A DNA stretch of 64,000 nucleotides from Primulina eburnea (taxonomy: Eukaryota > Streptophyta > Magnoliopsida > Lamiales > Gesneriaceae): positions 5,526,885 through 5,590,884 of the forward strand of contig NC_133102.1 of NCBI RefSeq assembly GCF_022965805.1. Reading direction: 5' to 3'. Of this stretch, positions 21,361 to 35,744 are shown one piece after another (the stretch's first letter is position 1; each line of letters starts with the position of its first letter). The notes under the pieces were generated by a model, which saw only the letters and a list, made by a program, of their open reading frames with translations, was not told where the DNA came from and made no database searches. The translations under genes were made by a program, and so were the position numbers.

Positions 21361-22238
21361 TCTTCTTCTCTCCAAATCTCTCAATACATACACCAATCGG
21401 TTTCGCGCAAAGTATTCGTCTTCGCCAATCTGTTTCGCGCTAAGGTTCGTAGATCTGTCTCGTATTGTATATTTGCGTGTTTTTTGACGATGCAGATTGA
21501 AGAAGCACGTGATTTGATTGCTTTTTTTACTGTCTAATCTGTTATGAGTTTGTCAAATCACGATTTAACTTTGAATCATAGATCAGGGTTCGTTGTTTTT
21601 ATTGTTTCCGAGAATCTCTATGTTCTTAGTGTTATTCGTTTGTTCTGAATCGGGATGTTGAGTTCGATGGGTTGCTGTTTTTCTCGGCATGCAATTGATA
21701 ATTTTTGAAATTTGTGTCACCACCATGTCAAATTTCTGTTTCTTCATGTTGATTTAGTTTAGGCTTGTTGCTTGGGTCTTTGGTTGATCAAATAAGGTGT
21801 TAATTTGTTTAGAATAATTAAATCTGGTGACAAAAATCTTGAAACCCGTGACCATTGAATAGATTGGTGCAAGATGGTAACCAACATATTACATACTAGA
21901 GATTATTTTTCTTGGGTCCTTTTACCTTTATGAATATCCATCTAAAGATTTTTTTTATGCCGAGGGTCCATTTAAACAAGTGTGGTTGACAAGTTTGTGA
22001 AGTTTTAGATTGAATTTTGTAGCCGATCTATGTGGACACTGGTCTTTCATTTTCGCTACTGTCATTTAGAAGTCTTCGTAGTCTTAATGTGCTGTGCATT
22101 AGATAGATTCCCAGTTTGCTTAAATATCGAGCCAACGGTGGCGTCGCGGCCCTATATGTTTGAGGGTACATGTTGCTGAAGAATTTACCTTTTCTATGTG
22201 ATTATGCAGTTTGGTTGAAATAGTTTGATCGACAAAAA
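21361..22238 (+). other. SEC61A leader exon and leader intron
   Basis: A CT-rich segment (21358-21445) looks like a 5' UTR exon. AAG|GTTCGT at 21446 and a TGCAG acceptor at 22205-22209 would define a 764-bp leader intron. The same arrangement is seen before the second SEC61A copy. Confidence 0.6.
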
Positions 22239-24746
22239 ATGGGAGGTGGATTTAGGGTGCTTCATTTGGTCCGCCCTTTCCTTTCGTTTCTGCCAGAAGT
22301 TCAGTCTGCAGACCGGAAAATACCATTCAGAGAGAAGGTTATATACACTGTAATTGCTCTTTTTATTTTCCTGGTCTGCAGTCAGCTGCCGCTATATGGA
22401 ATACACTCCACAACGGGCGCTGATCCATTCTACTGGATGCGTGTTATTCTTGCTTCAAACCGGGGAACAGTGATGGAGCTGGGAATTACACCCATAGTGA
22501 CATCTGGTATGGTTATGCAGCTTTTAGCAGGCTCAAAGATCATTGAAGTTGACAACAATGTGCGAGAGGATCGAGCTCTCTTGTAAGAAATTTCATATTT
22601 GTGAAACTTGACCCTCTCAAACTTCTTTAAATCAAGCTTAAATCATTGTTATTCTTTGCAGTTTGGCGCAATTTGTATTCTTCTCATTATGATTTATTGT
22701 TTTCCCTTGTCCAGAAATGGTGCACAGAAGTTGTTAGGCATCTTGATAGCAATTGGTGAGGCAGTTGCATATGTTCTCTCAGGAATGTATGGTAGCGTAG
22801 GACAACTAGGAGTTGGGAATGCAATCCTCATAATTTTACAACTGTGCTTTGCTGGAATTATTGTTATTTGCCTCGATGAACTTCTCCAAAAAGGATATGG
22901 TCTGGGATCTGGAATTTCTCTCTTCATAGCAACCAATATTTGGTAAGAGTGTGAGAGTGGCGTTATTGATTTCGTATTAGTGTATCTACTATGGGAGTTG
23001 ATATTTATCTATGTAAGTTTTCTTCTCTAACAGTGAAAACATTATCTGGAAAGCCTTTAGTCCAACTACCATAAACAGTGGACGTGGAGCTGAATTTGAA
23101 GGTGCTGTTATTGCTTTATTCCACTTGTTGATCACTCGAACAGACAAGGTTCGCGCGCTGAGAGAAGCTTTCTACCGACAGAATCTTCCCAATGTCACCA
23201 ACTTACTCGCCACTGTCTTAATTTTCCTTATCGTCATATATTTCCAAGGGTTCCGTGTTGTTTTACCTGTGAGGTCAAAGAATGCTCGTGGACAACAGGG
23301 TTCATATCCAATTAAGCTTTTCTACACCTCAAATATGCCCATAATTTTACAATCCGCACTTGTGTCCAACCTTTATTTTATTTCCCAGGTACCTAACTGA
23401 ATTTCAGTATTATGAGTTAGTCCAAACTCATAGAGACCTATTCTTTTCAGAATTGATGAGGCTAATATGATTTGATCCTGTGCAGTTGCTTCATAGGAGA
23501 TACAGTGGAAATTTCCTTGTTAACCTTCTTGGAAAGTGGAGGGAATCTGAATATTCTGGTCAATCTGTACCTGTTGGTGGCCTTGCTTATTACATAACTG
23601 CACCATCGAGGTGATCTAGAATCTAGATCTTTGCTTCTTCTTTTTTTCTGAGCCTTCATATTTTCTCTGTTTCTGCTTTCAACTCTGTTGATGACTTCAA
23701 GTAATTTTTTTTGACGTCAACTGATAAGCCTGAAGATAGTTCCTTCTGATTTGCAGCTTGTCAGATATAGTAGCCAATCCTTTCCATGGATTATTTTATA
23801 TCGTATTTATGCTGTCAGCATGTGCCTTGTTCTCGAAAACATGGATTGAGGTCTCAGGATCCTCAGCTAAAGACGTGGCTAAGCAGCTGAAGGTATCTTA
23901 ATGTACACATTGACAATCTATTTAATTCTTTATTCATGAATTTTGAGGTTTTTTCCATTTGCATGTGAGAATATGACCAAGTGATTTATGTTTATTTTAG
24001 AAGGAAATTTATTCTCCTTTTAGTTGGTGGAACGGAAGTTGTCGTTTTTTGCCCTCTGCCTTCAGTGATTGTCTAGAAGCTTTATGTCTCGTTTTTTCGC
24101 CTTCCAAAGTTTCTCTCTTATTTCGTCCCATCCCATCTCCTAGAAGAATGATAGGCCTACTAGCCCACCAATTTTTAGATTGTTTTAGTTTGGCAAAATA
24201 ATTTTGTCTCATCAACTTGCTAACCTGGTGAGTGCTGTCAATTCATTTAAGTGGGTAAGGCAATTTGGTGTTATCTAATGTTATCTTGCACCACCAATTT
24301 AGTTTCGCGTTACAACAGATCTTTAAATAACTTTGTGTGATGAATTTTGTAATTTTACAAATGGCATCTCATCACCTTCATAAGCAAAATCTTCCAATCT
24401 TCCTCACATTTTATAATTTTCAACTAAGGATTTCCTCTACGTTCCTGTTAGCACAAAGCATGTGATTTAAATCCATTATTCATCGTTATGTTTCTGGAAA
24501 TTTCAGGAACAACAAATGGTGATGCCTGGACATCGTGAATCAAACCTTCAGAAGGAGCTAAACCGTTACATTCCAACAGCTGCTGCATTTGGCGGCATCT
24601 GCATTGGGGCTCTGACAGTATTGGCAGATCTTATGGGTGCAATTGGTTCAGGCACTGGGATTCTACTGGCAGTCACAATCATATATCAATATTTCGAGAC
24701 GTTTGAGAAGGAAAAGGCAAGCGAGCTTGGTTTCTTCGGTTTCTAA
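22239..24746 (+). CDS. SEC61A: Protein transport protein Sec61 subunit alpha
   Basis: Exons 22239-22582, 22715-22942, 23034-23388, 23486-23610, 23757-23892 and 24507-24746 sum to 1428 bp, 475 aa, the normal plant length. All borders are GT-AG and in phase. Sec61 alpha forms the protein-conducting channel of the ER translocon with Sec61 beta and gamma and spans the membrane ten times. Visible landmarks: [14 protein letters not shown] at the start, the plug/TM2 region ([19 protein letters not shown]), [29 protein letters not shown], the cytosolic ribosome-binding loops ([38 protein letters not shown]) and the C-terminus [11 protein letters not shown]. It is the intact member of a pair with 29594-32080. 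Confidence 0.96.
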
Positions 24747-25279
24747 TACATTGTCACACTCTTGAGAGACGACTAACACGGCCTAAAGGATTCGTTTTTT
24801 GCAAGACAAGGAGCATGGAGAAGGATTCCCAGAATTGACATCTTAGAATACTTGGCCTGTTGATTTTGTTAAATGTTACTAGGGCAGCTTATGTTGATTT
24901 GAATTTAGTTTTGTGAATTAAATTTTCGCATTTGACCTCAAGCCGAGATGTCTAAGGTTGATCGGAGCTAGCACAATGAACTTCAGTCATATGTTGATTC
25001 ACTTTCTTGAAGTTCTAGTTATTGTTCAAATCTCACACACACTAGATATACAATGTTGAATTGTGAGATAGTTGAAGTCCTAAATATCGTTTAAAAAAAA
25101 CCCATCAAACAGCACAAAAATCCCCACTGTTTCCAGGTCGTTCCACAAGTGTTAAATATTGAACAATGAAATTTACACATTTACATTTAAAAATATGCAC
25201 GTGTATACGGAAAAATCAGTATTTAAATAACAGTTTTAATCTTTTATTTTTTCAAATTACATGTTTTATTTTTTGTCAT
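24747..25279. other. 3' UTR and AT-rich spacer
   Basis: SEC61A 3' UTR sequence followed by AT-rich DNA; no other gene seen. TTTTGTCAT at 25271-25279 is the left target duplication of the next MITE. Confidence 0.5.
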
Positions 25280-25456
25280 GAGTAGGTCTCTTGTGAGACA
25301 ATCGAATCTTTGTCTGTGAGACGGGTCAACCCTACCGATATTCACAATAAAAAATAATACTTTTAACATAAAAATTAGTATTTTTTCATGGATACTCAAA
25401 TAAGATATCTGTCTAACAAAATATGACATGTGAGACAGTTTTACATAAGTTTTGTC
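25280..25456 (+). mobile_element. MULE-like MITE, copy 2
   Basis: 177 bp with the family core and a perfect 9-bp duplication TTTTGTCAT (25271-25279 and 25457-25465). This copy gives the clearest definition of the family ends: GAGTAGGTCTCTTGTGAGAC on the left and CATAAGTTTTGTC on the right. Confidence 0.85.
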
Positions 25457-26003
25457 TTTTGTCATATTATAAGTTACATTACGGTCTTAATTTTTTATTT
25501 TTTCAATTTTATTCAATTTTTATTGAAAAATTATTGTGACGTTAAAAATGATTAGTTAACGTTAGAAATAATCAGTGTGACAGACATATATTTCAGTGTC
25601 AAATGTCATATCAATATTTAGACGAAGGATGAGTCAAAATTGAATAAAAAAGTGTAAATTAAAAGACTAAGTTAAAACAATTACTTGATTATTATACTAA
25701 AAGTAAAAACTATGCATGCTATAGATAAAAAAAAATATAATTTTACATGCAAAATCCTTGTAATCAAGAGAGAGATTGGAATATCTTTAAGGAAAGAAGG
25801 AATTATTTCCTTCATTTTTGTCCATCGTCGTCGTACTTGATCATTCAAACGCTTTCCTCTCTCATATTCACAAATTTGCTCGGATTCTTCTTGAAAATCG
25901 AAGATCCATTCACTCAATCGATCTTCGATTGTTTCTCCGATCTCACTACCTTTATTTCTAACCGGAATTCTGCAGGAATTTTTGAGTTTGATTCGGAGAA
26001 ACC
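25457..26003 (+). other. RAB2 promoter and 5' UTR region
   Basis: AT-rich to about 25780, then a CT-rich transcribed-looking leader up to the ATG at 26004. No other gene is supported. Confidence 0.45.
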
Positions 26004-28067
<2,064 letters not shown>

Positions 28068-29593
28068 AAATCGAGCTTGATTACTCGCTCTCGTGGGAAG
28101 CATCAACCCTACACGTTGCTGTCTTTCGCGAACAAAAAATACCCAAAAAAAAGAGAGCAATCCAAAGTGTTTTCTCTTTATCTATTATTTTTAATGTATT
28201 AGTCTTCACCACTCCAAGTTGTTTCTTTCTCCTCTTTTTAAAGTTTTCAGAGCAATTACGTTTTGTGAAAGTAAATAAATAAATTGACGGAAATGCAATT
28301 GTGGATCGGCTTCTAGGTGTACATTACCTTCATTTTAATTGTTTGATCTGTGGATCATAAAATAGAGAGTATTAATTCAAATGTTTCGGGAATTATTTTA
28401 CATTTTAATTCACGGAGGTATTTTTAAACCATTTAACCAAAAATATCTTTTTCTTTAAGAACTATATTTTAAAATCTACAAATCATAGTATGTCAAGATA
28501 TATGAAAAAAAATATTCTATTAACTTTTTTTTATCAATACTTCAAAAAGGATTTTTGAGGAATATAATTTCATTGTTAAGGAAAAATGCAAATTCACTAG
28601 CTATTTTTTGTTAATTTTATAAATTTTTTATTTTAATTTTTGTTAAATTGTTTTTTTAAGGAAAAAATATGCTAAAATTAAAGTCGTCAGCGTATGGGAA
28701 TTCCTTTTTCTGGTTTGTCTAATTTTTCTTTTTAAAAAAATCATCACTTTTATATATCTTGTTTATACTATGGTTATAATATTGACAAAAATTTATATGA
28801 GACAAATCTCACAATAGTTCTATTTTTTTAACTTTGTTTATGGGATATTAAAATTCGGTTAAATCGAATTTATTTTAAAATAATATATAATATATTAAAA
28901 TTTTCTATCGGGCCTTCGGTTATCAAATTAATATTCCGACTAGAGAGAGGAGTCTCATTGGTAACATCGATCTCTTCTCATTCTCTTGCGCAGGTTGAAA
29001 TTCAAGAGTCAAGACTCAAGGGAATCGTGAAATTGTCGTGAATGGTATTAGTTTTCTCCTTCGATTTGTATTAGAAGTGAATAATGATTTTGTTCGATCC
29101 AAATTTATGCTTTAACTCTATCATAGTTGTTAGAGTTGACTAGGTTTATGAAATCCAATGTAGATTAAGCTATTAAGGCTGTTTTTGGGATAATATTTGT
29201 ACGGTCAATTCTTGCTGATTCTTGTCAGATCTACAGATTTCCTTTTTTTTTAAAATTTTTGTGAAAATTCAGGTAATTAGGTTACCGATGAAATGCCCAA
29301 TTTTAATTCGGGTAGTCTATTTCTGTTGGTAATGAATTCAGTTGGTTTGGTTTGACAAGTATGTGAATTTTTAGATTGAATTTTAAAGTTGATATGTGTG
29401 GACACTGATTTTTCACTTTTACAACTGGAATTTTAGAAGTTTTTGTAATATTATTTTGCTGTATGTTTTTTAGGTTTCAGTGTACTTAAATGTTGAGCCA
29501 ACAGAGGCCCCTATCTTTTTAAGGGTATATATTACTGAATAATTTATCTTTTCAATGTGATTATGCAGTTTGGTTGAAATAGTTTGATCGAAA
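28068..29593 (+). other. Spacer and leader of the second SEC61A copy
   Basis: RAB2 3' UTR, then AT-rich spacer to about 28920. A leader exon (about 28940-29040) and an intron ending TGCAG at 29564-29568 resemble those of the first copy; for example both introns contain TGTGGACACTG. No other gene seen. Confidence 0.5.
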
Positions 29594-32080
29594 ATGGGAG
29601 GTGGATTTAGAGTGCTCCATTTGGTCCGACCATTTCTTTCGTTTCTGCCTGAAGTTCAGTCCGCAGACCGGAAAATTCCATTCAGAGAGAAGGTTATATA
29701 CACTGTAATATCCCTTTTTATTTTCCTGGTCTGCAGTCAGCTGCCGCTATATGGAATACACTCCACTACGGGCGCTGATCCATTCTACTGGATGCGTGTT
29801 ATTCTTGCCTCAAACCGTGGCACGGTGATGGAGTTGGGAATCACACCCATAGTGACATCTGGTATGGTTATGCAACTTCTGGCGGGTTCAAAGATCATTG
29901 AAGTTGACAACAATGTGCGAGAGGATCGAGCCCTTTTGTAAGTACTTACTAATTAAAAAATTCATACATACTGATAGTATGTTGAGTTTTTGTGCTGAGA
30001 ATTTCCTCTTAAAATTTTAAACTTGTTTTTTTAATTTATTCTTGAGGGGTTGAAATTAGGAAATCTTTCAAATTGCCTCTTGTGTGTTCCTTTCATGTAT
30101 TTAGTTGTGATGTCAGATATACCTCCGAAGAGTTGCATATTACTGAAATTTGGCCCTCTCAATCTTTCATTAAATCAAACTTTAACCTGTTTTTATTCCA
30201 TGAAGTTTAGTGCCATTTATGGTCTTCGTAGTAATGCTTTATTGTTTTCCCTTGTCCAGAAATGGTGCACAGAAGCTGTTAGGCATCTTGATAGCAATTG
30301 GTGAGGCAGTTGCATATGTTCTCTCAGGAATGTATGGCAGCGTTGGACAACTAGGAGTTGGGAATGCAATCCTCATAATCCTGCAATTGTGCTTTGCCGG
30401 AATCATTGTTATTTGCCTTGATGAACTTCTCCAGAAAGGATATGGTCTTGGATCCGGAATTTCTCTGTTCATAGCAACCAATATTTGGTAAGCGGGTCCA
30501 GTATTCGTGTATTTTCTGCGAGAGATGTATTTATTTATCTGACTTTTCTTCTCTAACAGTGAAAACATTATCTGGAAAGCCTTTAGTCCAACCACCATAA
30601 ACAGTGGACGTGGAGCTGAATTTGAAGGTGCTGTCATTGCTTTATTCCACTTGTTGATTACTCGAACAGACAAGGTCCGTGCCCTTAGAGAGGCTTTCTA
30701 CCGGCAGAATCTTCCTAATGTTACGAACTTACTAGCCACGGTCCTAATTTTCCTTATCGTCATATACTTCCAAGGGTTCTGTGTTGTTTTGCCTGTGAGG
30801 TCAAAGAATGCTCGTGGGCAACAGGGTTCATATCCAATTAAGCTGTTCTACACTTCAAATATGCCAATAATTTTACAATCGGCACTTGTGTCCAATCTTT
30901 ACTTTATTTCCCAGGTACCTAACAACATTTCAGTAGTATGAGATGGTCAAAATTGATGAGAGCTACTTTTTGTTATTGAGTAGTCTAATATGATTAGAAA
31001 TTTGATAATGTGCAGTTGCTTCATAGGAGATACTCTGAAAATTTCCTTGTTAACCTTCTCGGAAAGTGGAAGGAATCTGAATATTCTGGTCAATCTGTAC
31101 CCGTTGGGGGCCTAGCTTATTACATAACTGCACCATCGAGGTCATCTATATTTTTGCATTTGTTTTTAAATCTTCACTCTCTCCTTGTTTATGCTTTCTA
31201 CTGTGTCGAGGAGCCTAACTTGGTTTTACACTTTTATTTTTTGTACCACTTCTTACATGCCTAAATATAATTCCTTCTTATTTGCAGCTTGTCCGATATT
31301 TAGCAAATCCTTTCCATGGATTATTTTATATCGTATTCATGCTGTCAGCATGTGCCTTGTTCTCGAAAACATGGATCGAGGTCTCAGGATCCTCGGCTAA
31401 GGATGTAGCTAAGCAGCTGAAGGTATCCTCACGCCACATTGATAATATATTCTCAAAATTTTGGCTATGACTTTTTTAACCCTTTATCCATGAATGTCAA
31501 GAATTTGTCCTTTTGCATGCAAACGTGTCCTTCATGCGATTTATGGTTTTTAAAAGGAGATTTATTATCCTTGGTGGAAAGGAAGACGTGAATTTTCTCC
31601 CTTGCCTTCAGTGGTGGTGTTTCAATACTCGTGACGATTTGTTCCCTTTTCTTTCCTTCCAAAAGTCTCTCTTATTTTGTTTTTCGATCCCATCTCTTAG
31701 AAGGATGATGGGTACACCAGCTTGCCAATGTTTAGATTATTATAATTGGCCAAATACTTTGTAGCGTCCCCCTTGGTGTGAAGCATGCAGCAATAATCCA
31801 TTATTCATGGTTACTCACTGAACATTTCTGGAAATGCCAGGAACAACAAATGGTGATGCCTGGGCATCGTGAATCAAACCTTCAGAAGGAGCTTAACCGG
31901 TATATTCCAACTGCTGCAGCTTTCGGTGGCATCTGCATTGGGGCCTTGACCGTATTGGCCGATCTTATGGGGGCTATTGGTTCTGGCACTGGGATTTTAC
32001 TTGCAGTCACTATCATATATCAATATTTCGAGACCTTTGAGAAGGAAAAGGCAAGCGAGCTTGGTTTCTTCGGTTTCTAG
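29594..32080 (+). pseudogene. SEC61A: Second SEC61 alpha copy with a one-base deletion in exon 5
   Basis: Exons 29594-29937, 30260-30487, 30560-30914, 31016-31140, 31288-31422 and 31841-32080 have the same lengths as the first copy (344, 228, 355, 125, 240) except exon 5, which is 135 instead of 136 bp. The missing base at about 31302-31304 makes TAG the codon after SLSDI, so the product ends at residue 355 and loses the last transmembrane segments and the C-terminus. Downstream exon sequence is otherwise well conserved, as are all splice sites. Other changes include Arg to Cys in [10 protein letters not shown] and Gly to Glu in RRYSGNF. Either a recent pseudogene, a gene for a truncated channel, or a base-call error next to TTT. 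Confidence 0.85.
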
Positions 32081-34087
32081 AGCATCATTACACTATGAGC
32101 TCTGGCCTACACCGTCAAAAGCTTTCGTTTTTTTGTAAGTTAAGGCTTGGAAAGAAGCTTTCCAGAATTTCACATTGGAATCCTTGTGAGTCAAAGTTGT
32201 AGTTGATTTTGTTAAATGTTACAGGGAAACTTATGCTGACTTGATTTTGTTGGTATCCATGTAATTGTTGGTATCCATGTTTAAATTTCGTATATGACCT
32301 CGAGCTGGGATATCTACAGGTGAATAACGTTTTCAGAACCGGACCGGACAATGGGTCTGGTTAGAAACACCCTAAAAAACCGTTTTAAATCATTTGAACC
32401 GACTATGAACTGGCAAAAAAATCGGTTGAACCGGTTTTTGAATTTTTGTTTTTTGTTTTGATAAAGTAATTTTAAAAATCTTAAATTTAATGTATATATA
32501 TATATATAAATGATTATTTGAAATTCATTAAAAATATTATTTTAGTGATAATATAATTTATTTAGTTTATTATTTGTTTTAAAAATATATATAACTATAA
32601 TTGATATTTTGAATATTTGTATATGGTTATTGAGTTTTTAAAATTTTAGTAAATATATATTTTTATGTTTGTATATATTTTAATAATAATATAGTTTATT
32701 TAATTTATTTTTTATTTTAAAAAATATATATATGTATGTATATAGTTATTTAGGTTTTAAAATTTTAGTAAATATATATTTTATACGTATTTTAAGGTTT
32801 TAAATTTGGATAATTATATTTTATATTATTTATATATATTAATTGTGCGAAAGTAGACAGACTGGGACTGTTTGAACAAATGATTTATCAAGAATATTCC
32901 AACAACTAGATCCTAATAATCTTCTATGCAGAAGAAATAACAATTCTTGAATTCTTTGTTTGAATTCTCTGATTTCTACTTTACCTTTTGCTGATTTGTA
33001 ACTCGTAATTAATACGATTATTTATTTGTTCTCTAGTTATAGATTTATGACAATATTATTTTATTAGTTACATTTTCTTATATGCTAATTCACATTAATT
33101 ATCAAATTCTATTAGTTCTATATATAGATATATAATAAGTTTAGAACTTTTATATTAATAATCTCAACTATACATAATATTACAGTAGTTACTATCTTGA
33201 TTATCGTAAAGTGGCATAATAAAATAACATAACTGGTAAGAAACATACAATTATGATTTTTTTTTTTTTTTAAAAACAAAATATGATAATCAATAAAAAA
33301 AAATTAGTGAGTGCAAACACACACTAAAAATTTCACCCGAATTTTATTAAAATAAATGATAAACCAACTTCAAGAAATTGGAAATCAATATTTTAATGTG
33401 CAAAAACAGGATAAATCCTATATTTTCCCAACAAAGAAATCTCAACCATTTCATTGTAGCTTCGTTTATGAAATTTTATTTTATTTTATTTAATAAAAAA
33501 AGTGGGGACATGCCTATAAATTCCACGCAATTTTGAATAAGATCTTATCCAAATATTACAACCATCACTCGAATGATGGCCGATTAAAGAGCAAAGGGTC
33601 AACGAATTCCAAACAATTATTATCATAATTTGCAATCTTTACTTGGAAAACATATAATAAATTAACACAATCCGAAAGCATTTGAAAGAAAATCCAACTT
33701 TTGAATTATATTTTGATCTCAGTCATAATATAAATGATTTCAAAGACGTTTTCGTTATCTGGATACATTTTATCAAGAGAATTCGAAATTCATCTTTGCA
33801 ATATTTACAAATGTTTTAAAAAAATGATTATGAATTTTTTCTTTACAAATTTACAAGATTTATAAAAGAAAAATCCATAATCACTTTTTCTAAAATCATT
33901 TACAAACATTATTATTACTAATTATAATGAATTTTAAGTATACCCTGTATCAATGTTATCTAAAATTTTTATTTCAAACCAAATTTCTTTATTTAGATTA
34001 AATCCTTAGAGTAAATCAAAGAACAGTGACGACATATTTTCTCGTTAAAAAAATAACGATTACGAATTACGTTCTATGTTGAAATAT
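32081..34087. other. AT-rich spacer with a local duplication
   Basis: 3' UTR of the SEC61A copy, then gene-free DNA. A roughly 120-bp segment is duplicated (about 32550-32670 and 32675-32790), shown by TTTTAAAATTTTAGTAAATA in both. A patch at 32330-32450 is rich in CCGGTT/AACCGG words. No coding sequence is supported. Confidence 0.5.
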
Positions 34088-34259
34088 GAATAGATCTTTT
34101 GTGAGACGGTCTTACGAATTTTATCTGTGAGGCGGGTCAACTCTACCGATATTCACAATAAAAAGTAATACTCTTACCATAAAAGTAATACTTTTTCATG
34201 GATGATCCAAATAAGATATCTGTTACGACACATAAGACCGTCTCACACAAGTTTTTACC
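34088..34259 (+). mobile_element. MULE-like MITE, copy 3
   Basis: Full-length family member with GTGAGACGGTC near the left end and GACCGTCTCACACAAG near the right end. Flanks TTGAAATAT and TTGAATATA look like a decayed duplication. The 700 bp to its right hold nothing recognisable. Confidence 0.75.
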
Positions 34260-34955
34260 TTGAATATATATAAACTCATTACTGTATGTATAAAACAAAA
34301 ATTACAAAACTCCAACAAAGTAAAATAAATGTATTTATTTTTCAAAACTATTTTGTAAAATATATAAACATAAAAATATCCTAAACAATTTCTATATTAT
34401 TTCAACTTTGGGGATCTTATTGTAGAATATACCATTGGAGATGATAGTCGAAATGGCATGTACACTCACGAATTCATTAAATTTTAATAGAAATAAGCAA
34501 CTGTTTGGTTAAAAGGCTGATGCAATTTGTGTGTTCGAATATGCAAATTGACGAATTTCTATTTTTCTACGACTTGTGGACTGTTAATTAATATTTATAT
34601 AATTATCGAGACATCAAGTGAATTACTCAGCAAATTCACAGTAATTATCATGTTATTTTAAACTCCTAAAGTCATTGTTATATAATTTATACTAATGGAT
34701 CGTAGACCGTAAAAAAGAAGAAAAAAAGAAGAAGAACGAAGTAGTTTTTATTTTAAAATAAAATTTATAACTTTTTAAAATTGAAATTGTAGAATATAAC
34801 ATAAAATATAAAGAAAAGTTATATTACATAATATAGTATAGTAAAATCATGTAGTTAGTTTGATAAGATGATAAGTGTTTTACGTAAATAAAAAATTACA
34901 TTATAACTCTGTATTATATTTATGTCATATTGAGATATAAACCATATTTAAGTTT

Positions 34956-35135
34956 GACAAAAACTTATGTGAGACGGTCTCACATGTCGTATTTTGTGAG
35001 ATATATCTCTTATTTGGGTCATCTATAAAAAATATTACTTTTTATGATAAGAATATTACTTTTTATTGTGAATATCGATAGGGTTGATCTGTCTCACAGA
35101 TAAAAATTTGTGAGATCGTTTCATAACAGACCTAA
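34956..35135 (-). mobile_element. MULE-like MITE, copy 4
   Basis: Inverted copy: GACAAAAACTTATGTGAGAC at the left and ATTGTGAATATCGATAGGGTTG near the right end. Confidence 0.75.
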
Positions 35136-35340
35136 TTTTTAAGTTTTATAATGGTATTCTCATTGTTAATGTATTAAAAAAACTTAATATTCAAGTAACT
35201 AAATTCTAGCTTAATATCTGAAAAAGAATAATATATTCAATTGATAATTTTGATGTATAAGATTTTGATATGAAAATTCAATACTGAATTGAGATTTCTG
35301 GATATAAAGCTTTCTATGCTTTCTTTAACTTCTGTTTTTT

Positions 35341-35500
35341 GAGTGAGTCTCATGTGAGACGTCTCACGAATCATATATGTGAGACGAGTCAACCCTACCC
35401 ATTTTCATAATAAAAAGTAATACTCTTAGCATGAAAGTAATACATTTCATGGTGACCCAAATAAGAGATCTGTCTCACAAATACGACCCGTGAGACCGCA
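35341..35500 (+). mobile_element. MULE-like MITE, copy 5
   Basis: Starts GAGTGAGTCTCATGTGAGAC and keeps the family core. Its right end changes at GTGAGACCGCATCC, where a second, partial copy of its 3' half (35507-35572) begins. Confidence 0.75.
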
Positions 35501-35506
35501 TCCAGA

Positions 35507-35572
35507 AATAATACATTTCCATGGTGTACCCAAAAGATAACGAATCTGTTCACAAATACGACCCGCGGTGCA
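35507..35572 (+). repeat. Duplicated 3' half of MITE copy 5
   Basis: AATACATTTCCATGGTGTAC...CACAAATACGACCCG repeats 35425-35491 with small changes and runs directly into the truncated LTR. Confidence 0.65.
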
Positions 35573-35607
35573 ATTCCAGTAGGGTAGCAATTTTTGGGAA
35601 AAGTGAG

Positions 35608-35686
35608 ACCGCACCCGCGGTGTTGCTATGACCGCACCCGCGGTGTTGGAACGCACCCGCGGTCCAGCAGCTACCGCACCCGCGGT
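35608..35686. repeat. Four CpG-rich inverted repeats in LTR A copy 3
   Basis: ACCGCACCCGCGGT at 35608, 35631 and 35673, and a 13-bp version at 35651; a partial unit at 35569. About 50 bp upstream of the TATA-like box. Confidence 0.9.
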
Positions 35687-35736
35687 GCAACGTGTTGTGC
35701 GGAAAATGGTGACACCTCTTAGCATGCATGCACGAG

Positions 35737-35744
35737 TATATATA
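35737..35744 (+). promoter_or_regulatory. TATA-like box in LTR A copy 3
   Basis: TATATATAG lies downstream of the palindrome array in the orientation of the LTR. The same order is seen in copies 1 and 2. Confidence 0.5.
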
